NCBI RefSeq assembly: GCF_004217335.1
Contig: NZ_SHMP01000004.1
Location: 496,001-560,000, forward strand
Reading direction: 5' to 3'
Origin: Natrinema hispanicum
GTDB taxonomy: Archaea; Halobacteriota; Halobacteria; Halobacteriales; Natrialbaceae
Length of the DNA stretch: 64,000 nt
Under the pieces are notes generated by a model, which worked only from the letters and a program-made list of their open reading frames with translations, searched no databases and was not told the origin of the DNA. The position numbers and the translations under genes were made by a program. Positions 43,371 to 51,965 of the stretch are shown piece after piece (position 1 is the first letter of the stretch; each line of letters opens with the position of its first letter).

Positions 43371-45077
43371 ATGAACGCACGCAATCAGGTGCTCGTCGTA
43401 CTTACCGCGCTGATGCTCGTGTGCTCGAGCGGGGCGATGGTGGCAGCCGCAGCGAACGGCAACGCCATCCAGAGCAACGACACCAGCGAGGACGAGTACG
43501 ACTCGGCAAACGAAACAGCAGACGAGACTGTAGTCGACGAACAGGACGGCGTCACCGCCGAGGGTGACGACGAGGACGAAACCGAGGCGGCGGACAACGA
43601 GTCCGCGCAACAACCCGCGTACGTGACGTTTAACGATCAGACGACCGACGGCGAGACGGTCGTCGTCGCGAACGTCACGCTGGCGAGCCCCGGGTTCGTG
43701 TCGATCCACAACAGTAGCCTCCTCGTCGGCGACGCCATCGGTAGCGTCATCGGCACCTCGGAGTACCTCGAAGCGGGGACCCACGAGAACGTCACGGTGA
43801 CGCTCGACGACCCGCTCGAGGAGAGCGAGACGCTGATCGCGATGCCGCATCGCGATACGAACCAGAACGAGACGTACGACTTCGTCGAAACTGAGGGTGA
43901 AGAAGACGTTCCGTTCCTCACGCCTGACGGCGAACCGGTGACCGACGAGGCAGTGGTCACCGTCGAGGGCGCAGTTGAGGAGGAACCGGCTGACGAGATG
44001 CCAGCCGAGGACAACGTCACCGAGGAAGAGCCGGCTGAAGACGACATGGCTGACGATGAAGCGGACGTCGATGACGTCACCGAAGAAGAGCCGGTCGAAG
44101 ACGACATGGCTGACGATGAAGAAGATGTCGATAACGTCACTGAAGAAGCGCCGGACGAAGACGAGATGCCGATAGAAGAAATTCCGGTCGAGGGTGAGGG
44201 ACAGCCGGTCTTCATTACAGTCGAAAACCCAACCATCGAGGACGTAACCCTCGAGAACGTCACCGCGTACATCGCTGTCGTCGGTGAAGACGTCGACACT
44301 GAGCAGATCGTTGATCAGATCGACAACATCACTGACGGCGACGTCTCGGCTGACAACGTCACCGTCGAGGAGATGCCAGTTGACGAAGAGGAAGTCGAAG
44401 ACGAGATGGAGGAGGACGAAGACAACGTCACCGAGGAAGAACCGGTTGACGAAGACCTTGAAGAGGATAACGTCACCGAAGAAGAGCCGGTCGACGAAGA
44501 CCTTGAAGAGGATAACGTCACCGAAGAAGAGCCGGTCGACGAAGACCTTGAAGAGGATAACGTCACCGAAGAAGAGCCGGTCGACGAAGACCTTGAAGAG
44601 GACAACGTCACCGACGAAGAGGAAGTCGAGGACGAGCTCGAGGCGACCGCGTTCAACATCAGTGATCTCGAGGCACCAGACAGTGCCACGATCGGTGAGA
44701 ACATCACCGTGACGGCAAACGTCTCGAACCCCACCGATGAGGAACGCACCGAGACGATCGAGTTCCGTCTCGAGGGTGACCTCGTCGCCGACCAGAACGT
44801 GACGCTCGAGAGTGGCGACAGCGAAATCGTCGAGTTCGAAGTCGACACCAGTGACCTCGAGCCCGGCGAGTACATCCACATGGTGCTGGGTGACGAAGCC
44901 GGCGAAGTCGCGACGATCGAGTTGACCGAAGCCGACGATGTTGGTGTCGAAGAGGGCGTTGACGAGACCGAAGACGACACCGGTCTCGAAAACGAGACGG
45001 ATGAAGACGAGATCGGGATCAACGAAACCGACGACGGTTTCGATGACGGAGCCGATAGTGGCGTGACGGCCGACTAA
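43371..45077 (+). CDS. Acidic, N-glycosylation-rich surface protein with DUF7282-like domains
   Basis: The 568-residue protein has a Sec signal peptide (MNARNQVLVVLTALMLVCSSGAMVAAA). A domain at about residues 82-205 (PAYVTFNDQTTDGETVVVANVTLASPGFVSIHNSS) resembles the DUF7282 modules of haloarchaeal surface glycoproteins. A long linker made of DNVTEEEPVDEDL-type repeats follows, then a C-terminal CARDB-like domain at about 425-525 (DSATIGENITVTANVSNPTDEERTETIEFRLEG). Asp and Glu dominate and NxT/S sequons occur in nearly every repeat. No C-terminal membrane anchor is seen, so it is probably secreted or lattice-bound. Confidence 0.8.
   Translation: MNARNQVLVVLTALMLVCSSGAMVAAAANGNAIQSNDTSEDEYDSANETADETVVDEQDGVTAEGDDEDETEAADNESAQQPAYVTFNDQTTDGETVVVANVTLASPGFVSIHNSSLLVGDAIGSVIGTSEYLEAGTHENVTVTLDDPLEESETLIAMPHRDTNQNETYDFVETEGEEDVPFLTPDGEPVTDEAVVTVEGAVEEEPADEMPAEDNVTEEEPAEDDMADDEADVDDVTEEEPVEDDMADDEEDVDNVTEEAPDEDEMPIEEIPVEGEGQPVFITVENPTIEDVTLENVTAYIAVVGEDVDTEQIVDQIDNITDGDVSADNVTVEEMPVDEEEVEDEMEEDEDNVTEEEPVDEDLEEDNVTEEEPVDEDLEEDNVTEEEPVDEDLEEDNVTEEEPVDEDLEEDNVTDEEEVEDELEATAFNISDLEAPDSATIGENITVTANVSNPTDEERTETIEFRLEGDLVADQNVTLESGDSEIVEFEVDTSDLEPGEYIHMVLGDEAGEVATIELTEADDVGVEEGVDETEDDTGLENETDEDEIGINETDDGFDDGADSGVTAD
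44424..44603 (+). repeat. Four 45-base tandem repeats within the surface protein gene
   Basis: Units begin with AACGTCACCGA at 44424, 44469, 44514 and 44559, with a partial fifth at 44604. Units two to four are identical apart from their last codon; unit one differs at wobble positions. Each encodes 15 residues with an NVT sequon. Degenerate units of about 66 bases lie upstream at about 44020-44150. Near-identity suggests recent expansion. Confidence 0.85.
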
Positions 45078-45198
45078 TCGGTTCCAGTTCGGCTCGTCAC
45101 TGCGCTGCCGCACTACCGGACACGCGTCTTTTCTCGCAGTCGATGTGCGCGGATGACTGGGCGGTCAGCATCGATCGACGGACAGCCAGCGAGCCGGC

Positions 45199-45283
45199 AT
45201 ACGGTTTGCTGTAACTGTTTACCAGAGGGACCGCAGGACGGCTCGCGGTCCCTCCGGAAATGACTGACAGCAGACCGTATCAG
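45199..45283. repeat. Long dispersed palindrome, family 1, copy E
   Basis: The outer 5' arm CATACGGTTTGCTGTAACTG pairs with TGACAGCAGACCGTATCAG, and the inner arm AGAGGGACCGC pairs with GCGGTCCCTC. It lies between convergent genes (stops at 45077 and 45302). It is the best preserved copy along with 1969-2054. Confidence 0.75.
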
Positions 45284-45301
45284 TGACCACCGACGCTCAT
45301 C

Positions 45302-45805
45302 TCACCCAAGCAGTTGATACAGACTGCTTGCGGCAACGGCGAGAAACATCATGACGCTCGAGAGTACCGGATCGATGCTCGAGAACACGGGTACCTCGAG
45401 ACCGGCCAGCGCGATGATCACGAGGCCAAGGGTACAGAGTCCGAGATGGAGCTGCAAGACGCGGGAGTAGTCGTCCGAGTGGCCGTCGACGTACTGGAGG
45501 ACCTCGTCGAAGTGGCCGCCGGGGCGAATCGTCTTCGCATCGGAGTCGTACTCGATCACGGCGTCTTCTTCCAGCTGCGGGAGATGTGTCTGCTGGAGAG
45601 AAACGTAGACGCTCTTGTAGAGGTTATTCGGAACGGGCGTGGTGTCCGATTCGGTCGCGGCGATCTCGGTCGCAACGTCGGAGACATCGATCTGTCCGTC
45701 CGCCGCTGCGAGCAACTGAACGATAGCCCGCCGTCTATCGTTGCCGAGGATGTGAAAGACCTCACTCTCCTCGAGTGGCTCAGTTCTGTTCGTTTGAACT
45801 GACAT
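45302..45805 (-). CDS. DUF7344-like winged-helix protein with two membrane helices
   Basis: The 167-residue protein has an N-terminal winged-helix domain (LEESEVFHILGNDRRRAIVQLLAAADGQIDVSDVATEIAATE ... YVSLQQTHLPQLEEDAVIEYD) of the haloarchaeal DUF7344 type and two C-terminal hydrophobic helices (about residues 115-135 and 145-165). The similar gene at 49171 shows the same order. It is probably a membrane-associated regulator of unknown target. Confidence 0.8.
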   Translation of the reverse strand: MSVQTNRTEPLEESEVFHILGNDRRRAIVQLLAAADGQIDVSDVATEIAATESDTTPVPNNLYKSVYVSLQQTHLPQLEEDAVIEYDSDAKTIRPGGHFDEVLQYVDGHSDDYSRVLQLHLGLCTLGLVIIALAGLEVPVFSSIDPVLSSVMMFLAVAASSLYQLLG

Positions 45806-46163
45806 CGATGAGAGAGAAGACGCGAGGGTTCTCGAGGGGCCGTCCACCACCAATGACCATGTACCCCCACTTCACTGACCACTAACTTTAACTTTTGCAG
45901 GTTACGGTGGGTGCTGACGGTATCCACGTGACTAAGACGCATGCAGCCTGTGGTAGGAAGACGGTACAGGGAGGCAGTCAGACGGGTTGCTATCCCGAGT
46001 GCTCGGTGATCGGCGGGGCGGTCACGGGTATACCAGACCTCGCTGACAGGTGTCCGTCTCAGTCCACCACGCCCGTTACCGATCGAGGGTGCAGACTCGA
46101 GGGACAGGGCGGTGGACGCTCGGGAAGCGAGAACTGCCGGAAAACACGCGGACGGTTTCGCAC
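45806..46163. other. Intergenic region without a convincing gene
   Basis: These 358 bases hold only short fortuitous frames. An AT-rich AAAGTTAAAGTTAG segment (45885-45900, minus strand) may be the promoter of the DUF7344-like gene. Confidence 0.4.
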
Positions 46164-46355
46164 TTATTCGCCAGGGAGATGGCCGCCGGATTGCATCTCC
46201 CGATACGTCGTACAGGACGGGCAGCCATGGACGATATCGCCGTTATCACCGAAGACGCGAGCGAACTGCTGTGTGACGTGTGTCCCACAGTTTCGGCATC
46301 GAGCGCCTGCTGTCGACGATTCCATGGGCTTCCAGTCGTGTTGTTTGGCGTTCAT
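46164..46355 (-). CDS. Small zinc-ribbon protein, DUF7563-like
   Basis: The 63-residue protein contains ARCRNCGTHVTQQFARVFGDNGDIVHGCPSC, two CxxC pairs separated by an ARVFGDN turn that is typical of the haloarchaeal DUF7563 zinc ribbons. An internal ATG (MESSTAG) is an alternative start 10 codons in. Function unknown. Confidence 0.75.
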   Translation of the reverse strand: MNAKQHDWKPMESSTAGARCRNCGTHVTQQFARVFGDNGDIVHGCPSCTTYREMQSGGHLPGE

Positions 46356-46996
46356 GGGTTTGGGGGTGTATGCGGACGCGTATCGATGGTCTCGCCGCAG
46401 GCGGAACCAGTCGCGGTCAGTCCCGACGTGGCGACGAGACCGTTCTGCCAGCCCGATACGCGTCCGGACATCGTCGTATCGAGGGAAGCAAACGCGAATA
46501 AAGGACGTTGACTGTTCATAAGTGACGTTGGTCTAGAGAGTCGGGAAACAACCGCTTGCTGGCCGATATCGGTCAGTAGCAGGGCTATAGCCGGATTGTC
46601 GCCGAAGACACGTCGTTCGACTTCAACCCGAATTCAGCTGTATTGGCGTTCATTCAGTGAGCAAACGCGTTGTTGACGATGCCGGGACGGTGTTGAAAGC
46701 TGTAGTTTCCGCCTCGAAATACGATCTTACGTCGTGGAACGAAGTGGCGGCAGCTTGTAAGGTACATCGTTATAAAATACCACTATCGCTTACCGATCCT
46801 CGTGTCGGAATGTAATCGTGGTATCCCCGGCAGTGGTGGTCCAGCGATACTGTGGGCTGTCCGTACGGTGGGTTCGCCGGACGATCTCGGCGGCTCTCAC
46901 GTCCGGTGACGGCCGACAGTATCTCGGCCCTCTCGAATCGACACCTCTCCCAGAGAGCGAACAGACACGCCCCGTCATAGACGGGTGATCACAATC
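46356..46996. other. Long gene-poor region with a family 2 palindrome
   Basis: Most of this 640-base stretch is non-coding. A minus-strand frame at 46790-46978 (ending YRWTTTAGDTTITFRHEDR) overlaps the palindrome at 46845-46926 and may be a decayed gene. CGTTATAAAATACC at about 46768-46780 is a TATA-like box with no clear gene behind it. Confidence 0.4.
46845..46926. repeat. Family 2 palindrome, second copy
   Basis: CGATACTGTGGGCTGTC on the left pairs with GACGGCCGACAGTATC on the right with few mismatches. The interior shares a CCGGTGACGGCCG segment with the copy at 18088-18197. Confidence 0.55.
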
Positions 46997-47330
46997 ATGT
47001 CAACACAAGCGAGTAACACTCCGATCGGAATCGACCGCCGATCCAGCGGCCCAACTCGACGTCCTCGGAGACGACTGTGCCCGGACGATCCTCATCGCAA
47101 CGAGCGAAGGGCCGAAGACGGCAAAGGAACTGACCGAACGAACGGAGAGCTCGTCGGCAACGGTGTACCGACGAATCAACAATCTCCTCGAGAGCGATCT
47201 CATCGAAGAATGCGTGCGATTCGAAGACGACGGCTCACATACGACCGCCTACGAGTCGACCGTCGACGTCCTCCGTGTCCGAATCGACGCGGACGGCATT
47301 AACGTCGCGGTGGCAGAGGGCGACGGCTGA
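46997..47330 (+). pseudogene. ArsR-like winged-helix regulator, one frameshift as read
   Basis: The ATG at 46997 opens MSTQASNTP and an extra A near 47024 shifts the frame. The following frame reads SESTADPAAQLDVLGDDC and continues through a winged-helix domain (ARTILIATSEGPKTAKELTERTESSSATVYRRINNLLESDLIEECVRF), then a beta-rich tail to a TGA at 47328. Joined it is about 110 residues, much like the regulator at 19270. Because the two parts lie in different frames the gene is easily missed. Confidence 0.68.
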
Positions 47331-47520
47331 CTGCCGACGATCGTATTACCGACGCGATAGCTATCCGTTCGCTGCCCCTATCAGCAACGTTGTTCGGGAC
47401 GACATCCCCCTCGAGCGCCGTCACAACGGCCCCGCTGACGATCGAGTGACTGTCACGAGAAGCCGCAGTTACGCTCGAGTAACACAGGATGGACGGACGG
47501 AAGGGTCACTGTATGATACG

Positions 47521-47530
47521 GATAACAAAT
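47521..47530 (+). promoter_or_regulatory. GATAACAAAT box before the PadR gene
   Basis: GATAACAAAT lies 34 bases before the PadR start codon. It is one of eight similar boxes close to GATAACAAAGC upstream of genes between 47.5 and 62.6 kb. Confidence 0.5.
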
Positions 47531-47564
47531 ATCCACTCAGTGGAACGGTCTGTGTGATTGAGCA

Positions 47565-47840
47565 ATGCACGATCTGACCGGCTTCCAGCGCGACCTGCTG
47601 TACGTGATCGCAGGAGCTGACCGCCCGTCGGGGCAGACCGTCAAAGACGAGGTCGAGAAATATTACAGCTCGGAGATAAATCACGGGCGGTTGTACCCGA
47701 ATCTCGATACGCTCGTCAATAAAGAGCTGGTCGAGAAAGGACAGCTCGACAGACGAACGAACTACTATGCGATCACCGATGCCGGTCGAGAACAGATCGA
47801 AGCTCGTCGGGAGTGGGAGGAACAGTACGTCGACTTTTAG
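47565..47840 (+). CDS. PadR-family transcriptional regulator
   Basis: The 91-residue protein MHDLTGFQRDLLYVIAGADRPSGQTVKDEVEKYYSSEINHGRLYPNLDTLVNKELVEKGQLDRRTNYYAITDAGREQIEARREW is a minimal PadR winged helix with the LYPxLxxLxxxGLV-type recognition region and the NYYxITxxGR wing. Such short haloarchaeal PadR proteins are common DNA-binding repressors. It sits at the border of the glycan cluster, and its promoter shares the box found before several cluster genes. Confidence 0.88.
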   Translation: MHDLTGFQRDLLYVIAGADRPSGQTVKDEVEKYYSSEINHGRLYPNLDTLVNKELVEKGQLDRRTNYYAITDAGREQIEARREWEEQYVDF

Positions 47841-47940
47841 ACCGGACGCTCGGGAAGCCGATACGAGAGCTGCGAGTAACGCGGTAGCGACGGTGCTAGA
47901 ACGACTGACCTCGCTGCGCCGCTCGTGCCGGTAATACAGC

Positions 47941-47951
47941 CATAACAAAGC
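47941..47951 (+). promoter_or_regulatory. CATAACAAAGC box before the DUF1616 unit
   Basis: CATAACAAAGC ends 26 bases before the ATG at 47978, the spacing of a haloarchaeal TATA box to a leaderless start. It is one of the eight shared boxes. Confidence 0.5.
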
Positions 47952-47977
47952 ACGGAAGACTGCATCGTCCAACGAGT

Positions 47978-48049
47978 ATGGCACTCGTCTTCTCCGTACA
48001 GGGACCGAACTCGGATGCCAAACAGCGACAGTCGGTGGACCGTCGATGA
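47978..48049 (+). CDS. Possible 23-residue leader ORF of the DUF1616 gene
   Basis: MALVFSVQGPNSDAKQRQSV... ends at a TGA overlapping the downstream ATG as ATGA. Its ATG is placed where the box at 47941 predicts the transcript start. The position is more persuasive than the sequence, which has no domain. Confidence 0.35.
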   Translation: MALVFSVQGPNSDAKQRQSVDRR

Positions 48050-49026
48050 GTCATCGAGCGAGCACCTGGCTGCGGTTCGGATTCATTCGTCGTTACCCGT
48101 TCGATCTCGCAGCCGTCTCGGTCGGTGCGGCCGTCGCGTATCTGCTTGTGACGCGATTCGGAACCGAAAGCGGGCTCCGCTTGTTCGCGATGGTACCGCT
48201 TGTCCTGTTTCTGCCGGGCTATGCGCTCGTCTCGACGCTATTTCCGACCGACAAGCGAAGCGCGAACAGAACGGCGGCGACGGCAGCAGAGGCCCGCCCC
48301 CGCGGAATCGACGTCATCGAACGTATGGGGCTAGCCTTCGTCCTGTCGCTTGCGATCGTGCCGCTGATCGTCCTCGTGTTGCCAGTCACCGACTGGGGGC
48401 TGAGCGCACAGTCGATCGCCGCGGCACTCGCAGCCGTGACGGTCGTGTTGGCACAACTCGGCGTCGTACGACGAGTTCGAACGCCGGACACCGAGCGGTT
48501 TACCGTCGCTCCGATCGCGAGTCTCGGGCGGCTCCGCAATGCAGGCCTCACGGCGTCGTCGGTCGTCCTCGTGATAGCGATCGGGGCGGCAGTCAGCGCA
48601 CTGTTCGTCGGGGTGTTACTGCCCGTCTCGGCGGGCGGATACACAGAACTCGCATTGTATAGCGAAACCGACGATGGCGAGGTGGTCGCCGGCGAACTTC
48701 CGAGCGAGATCGCGCCGGGAACGTCGATTCCCATGACCATCGCGATCGAAAATGACGAAGGGACCCAGCAGGACTACACGGTCGTCATCCAACAGCAGGT
48801 CCTCGAGGACGATGCCGTCGTCGAGCGAACCGAGTTACAGCGGCTCAATACGACCGTCGCTGACGGGACGACCGCACGCAGCGAGCGATCGGTGACACCG
48901 ACGGTGGCAGCCAACGAAACGGTTCGAATCAGTGTCTTACTCTATCACGACGAGCCGCCGGCCACTCCGACGAACGAAAACGCTGCAGAGGAAACCCACT
49001 TCTGGGTGGACGTGACCGACAGGTGA
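48046..49026 (+). CDS. DUF1616 membrane protein
   Basis: The 326-residue protein has four to five N-terminal transmembrane helices containing the DUF1616 signature VPLVLFLPGYALVSTLFP and ERMGLAFVLSLAIVPLIVLVLP. A further helix and an extracytoplasmic C-terminal beta domain follow (about residues 195-326; SIPMTIAIENDEGTQQDYTVVIQQQ, VRISVLLYHDEPP). DUF1616 proteins in archaea commonly lie in glycan or exopolysaccharide clusters; their role is unknown. Confidence 0.85.
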   Translation: MSHRASTWLRFGFIRRYPFDLAAVSVGAAVAYLLVTRFGTESGLRLFAMVPLVLFLPGYALVSTLFPTDKRSANRTAATAAEARPRGIDVIERMGLAFVLSLAIVPLIVLVLPVTDWGLSAQSIAAALAAVTVVLAQLGVVRRVRTPDTERFTVAPIASLGRLRNAGLTASSVVLVIAIGAAVSALFVGVLLPVSAGGYTELALYSETDDGEVVAGELPSEIAPGTSIPMTIAIENDEGTQQDYTVVIQQQVLEDDAVVERTELQRLNTTVADGTTARSERSVTPTVAANETVRISVLLYHDEPPATPTNENAAEETHFWVDVTDR

Positions 49027-49170
49027 CAGCTGCCACGCTGAACGCGAGCTTCCCGTAAGCCAAGCCCGCGAGGTGCGTTTGTATCCGCAGAAGGAACGCG
49101 GGGGATCGATCGACACGACCGGCTCGGCTATCGATCTGCCTCCCCCGGCGACGGGGACAGCGAAGACGGG

Positions 49171-49707
49171 CTACCGGCTCGTACGACCAAGCGGAAGCTC
49201 GGTGAGGGGACGACGTGAGACATGCTGGGCCACTGAGAGGGCGAACACGACGACACAGAGTGTCAACGCCACGACCGGCGCGAGTGCGCTCGTCAACGGC
49301 CCGATCGCGAGCACCGACAGCCCGAACGCGACGACGCCAATAGCCGTGACGGTTGCATAGAAGCGGTGCCACGCGTGTTGGCTCTCGAGGTGTCGATCGA
49401 GGTAGGGCTCGAAGCGCTCCTCGTTCGGGAGCAACTCGATTTCGTGGCCCTCCGGATCCCAGTCGACGATGCCGTGATCCTCGAGCATCGGCAGATGGGT
49501 CTGGTACAGCGAGATGTAGACCCGTCGGCGCTGAGTTCGGGTCACGTCGTCGGGATCGGTGTCGTTTTCCCAGGCAGCGACCTGCTCGACGAGCGGCGCG
49601 AGATCACAGGAACCGCCCTGCTGTTTGAGGAACTGAACTGTTCGTCGTCGCCGCGCGTTGCTAAAGACGTCGAACAGCTTGGCCTGGGTGAGTTCGGTTT
49701 CAGACAT
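49171..49707 (-). CDS. DUF7344-like winged-helix protein with two membrane helices
   Basis: The 178-residue protein matches the one at 45302 in order: an N-terminal winged helix (LTQAKLFDVFSNARRRRTVQFLKQQGGSCDLAPLVEQVAAWEND ... YISLYQTHLPMLEDHGIVDWD) followed by two hydrophobic helices near residues 118-160. HLPMLEDHGIVDWDPEGHEIEL is characteristic of DUF7344. It is convergent with the DUF1616 gene. Confidence 0.82.
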   Translation of the reverse strand: MSETELTQAKLFDVFSNARRRRTVQFLKQQGGSCDLAPLVEQVAAWENDTDPDDVTRTQRRRVYISLYQTHLPMLEDHGIVDWDPEGHEIELLPNEERFEPYLDRHLESQHAWHRFYATVTAIGVVAFGLSVLAIGPLTSALAPVVALTLCVVVFALSVAQHVSRRPLTELPLGRTSR

Positions 49708-50053
49708 CGCTCCCCTCGTCCCGTCGTCTCCGGTGCCGATTCCGGCAGTCGGATGTGCTCGGATACCTCACACCGCCGAGTGCCAGACTGTGACACTTTA
49801 CTATCACTCGACTACCGTCGCGAAAGGGTTTTGTACCAGTTAGCGGCCGTGACAGACGCCCAATCCAACGTTTCCGGATGAGAACGGGACCTATCCGTTC
49901 GTCCGTGGCCGCAAACGGCCGACTCACGCCGCTTGCGCGAGGAAGCGCTCTGCTGCTGCCGTAGTTCGTGGCTACACCCCCTGCAAGCCGGGGATAACAA
50001 AGCCTCGTTACCGGCTGTTTCTGCACGATCACCCACGCGGGTATCGATTGACT
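49708..50053. other. Upstream region of the glycan operon
   Basis: No protein-coding frame is convincing here. The region between the divergent DUF7344-like gene and the acyltransferase unit contains a GATAACAAAGC box at 49993-50003 and a short GC-rich inverted repeat around 49906-49926 (GTGGCCGC / CGGCCGAC-like). Confidence 0.45.
49993..50003 (+). promoter_or_regulatory. GATAACAAAGC box before the acyltransferase operon
   Basis: A perfect GATAACAAAGC lies 50 bases before the ATG at 50054 and 169 bases before the acyltransferase. It would drive the five-gene operon from 50173 to 55536. Confidence 0.5.
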
Positions 50054-50176
50054 ATGCAACGAATACACGATCACTCACGACGCCACGGAGCGGCTTACAC
50101 GCGTGTCACGATTACACATCACAGTCGCTCGATCGAGCACTGGGGTAGCCACGGAGCTGGAGGTGGCCGTCCATGA
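50054..50176 (+). CDS. Possible 40-residue leader ORF of the glycan operon
   Basis: MQRIHDHSRRHGAAYTRVTI... is a His/Arg-rich frame ending in a TGA that overlaps the acyltransferase ATG as ATGA. No domain is recognisable. It may be a translated leader or a chance frame in a GC-rich leader. Confidence 0.25.
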   Translation: MQRIHDHSRRHGAAYTRVTITHHSRSIEHWGSHGAGGGRP

Positions 50177-50763
50177 GCGAGACAGTACGAGACATCGTCG
50201 CCGGTGATGGCTGTACGATCGACGACAACGCGACGGTCGGCTACGGCGAGTTCGACGAACCGGCTCGGATCGGTGACGGCGCGACGATCAGAGCGGGCTC
50301 GATCGTCTACAGTGACGTGACGATCGGCGACGGATTCGTGACCGGACACGACGTCTTAGTCCGTGAGGGGACGACGATCGGCGACGATGTCCTCGTCGGC
50401 ACCAAGACCGTTATCGACGGCCAGACCGAGATCGGCTCGCACGTCAGCCTGCAGACGAACGTCTACGTCCCGACCCAGACGACGATCGGCAGCAACGTCT
50501 TCGTCGGCCCGGGTGCGGTGTTGACGAACGACGAGTATCCCATCCGGACCGAGAACGGACTCGAGGGTCCGACGATCGAAGACGGCGCGTCGATCGGTGC
50601 GAACGCGACGCTGTTGCCAGGTGTGACGATCGGCGAGAACGCGTTCGTCGCGGCCGGTGCGGTCGTCACCGACGATGTCCCGGCCGACACGTTAGCTGTT
50701 GGCACGCCGGCGACCGTCCAACCGCTTCCGGACCCCCTCGATGGAGCAAACCAGCTCGCATGA
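50173..50763 (+). CDS. Left-handed beta-helix N-acetyltransferase (WbpD/WlbB-like)
   Basis: The 196-residue protein consists almost entirely of hexapeptide repeats ([LIV]G-x4), e.g. IGDGATIRAGSIVYSDVTIGDG, IGDDVLVGTKTVIDGQTEIGSHV and IGANATLLPGVTIGENAFVAAGAVVTDDVPADTLAVGTPA. This matches nucleotide-sugar N-acetyltransferases that act on UDP-3-amino-GlcNAcA. With the aminotransferase, Gfo/Idh enzyme and UDP-sugar dehydrogenase that follow in overlapping order it fits the four-step route to UDP-2,3-diacetamido-glucuronic acid. The next gene's ATG overlaps its TGA. Confidence 0.85.
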   Translation: MSETVRDIVAGDGCTIDDNATVGYGEFDEPARIGDGATIRAGSIVYSDVTIGDGFVTGHDVLVREGTTIGDDVLVGTKTVIDGQTEIGSHVSLQTNVYVPTQTTIGSNVFVGPGAVLTNDEYPIRTENGLEGPTIEDGASIGANATLLPGVTIGENAFVAAGAVVTDDVPADTLAVGTPATVQPLPDPLDGANQLA

Positions 50764-51965
50764 CGGACACCGAGACGAACCCCGAGACGGATGGTGGTAT
50801 CGACACCGGCACAGGCACCGAATCGGGATATGATGACGACTCCCGCGGAGACTCGACACCCGTCCCGATCGCCGATCCCCAACTCAGCGCCGATGCTCGC
50901 GAGCGCGTCACAGGCCATTCCTCGAGGACGGCCGACTCGCCGACGGCCCCGAAGTCAGGGCCTTCGAGGAAGAATTCGCGACCTACTGTGGGACCGAGAA
51001 AGGAGTCGCGACGTCGAACGGGACGACCGCGTTACACGCCGCACTCGAGGCGGTCGGGCTCGACGATGGCGACGCAGTGATCACGTCACCGTTTTCGTTC
51101 GTCGCGAGCGCGAACGCGATTCGACTGGCCGGGGGGACGCCGGTCTTCGCCGACATCGATCCCGAGACGTACACCCTGGACCCGGCTGACGTCCGACGGA
51201 TTCTTGCAGATCGGGACGACGTCGTCGGGCTCTTGCCGGTCCATCTCTACGGGCTGCCCGCCGACATGCCGACCTTGTGTGCGATCGCCGATGAGCACGA
51301 CCTGTTCGTCGTCGAGGATGCCTGTCAGGCCCACGGAGCCAAAGTCGACGGGGACCGCGTCGGGACCTGCGGCGACGCGGCCTGTTTCTCGTTTTACCCG
51401 ACCAAGAACATGACCACCGGCGAGGGCGGCATGGTCGTCACCGACCGCGACGACGTCGCCGACCGCGCCGCGAGCTTCGTCAATCACGGCCGAGACGTCA
51501 GCGGGACCGGCGGCTACGACCACGTCGCCCTCGGGCACAACTTCCGGATGACCAGTATTCGCGGCTGCGATCGGCCGCGTGCAACTCGAGCGACTCCCCC
51601 AATTCAACCGTGCGCGCCGCGAGAACGCCGCTGTCTACGACGACGAACTCGCCGACCTCCCGCTTGAGACGCCAACGGTGCCGACCGATCGGCGACACGT
51701 CTATCACCAGTATACGGTTCGGACGGACGACCGAGACGCACTCGCCGCGACGCTCGCAGAGCGAGACGTCGGCACCGGAATCTACTACGAGACACCGATC
51801 CACCGCCAGCCAGCCTACGAGACGGTCAGCACGGCTGCGGCACAGCTCCCGGCGGCGGAACGGGCGGCCGACGAGGTGCTCTCACTGCCCGTCCACCAGG
51901 AACTCTCGACCGGCGACAGGCGAACCGTCATCGAAGCAGTGCGCGATCACTTCACTACCCAATGA
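50760..51965 (+). pseudogene. DegT/DnrJ/EryC1 sugar aminotransferase (WbpE-like), three insertions as read
   Basis: Joined over three extra bases (near 50913, 50920 and 51560) the protein is about 400 residues: PVPIADPQLSADARERVTAILEDGRLADGPEV, then FEEEFATYCGTEKGVATSNGTTALHAALEA, VEDACQAHGAKVDG and CFSFYPTKNMTTGEGGMVVT with the PLP lysine in TKNM, then FRMTSIAAAIGRVQLERLPQF and a C-terminal domain ending at TGA 51965. It is a PLP-dependent aminotransferase, probably forming the 3-amino group of the diacetamido sugar. The three insertions cancel in frame, which points to sequencing error. Confidence 0.82.

Noticed and set aside
44424..44603. Regular 45-base repeats as a CRISPR array
   Set aside because: There are no unique spacers; units are contiguous and in frame within a coding sequence.
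43305..45113. A 602-codon minus-strand frame opposite the surface protein gene
   Set aside because: It mirrors the GAC/GAG/GTC-rich repeats of the plus-strand gene; the plus strand has a signal peptide, domains and sequons, and the minus product is only a low-complexity echo.
46790..46978. A 62-codon minus-strand protein gene
   Set aside because: It overlaps a family 2 palindrome along much of its length and has no recognised domain; only its last 20 residues look protein-like.
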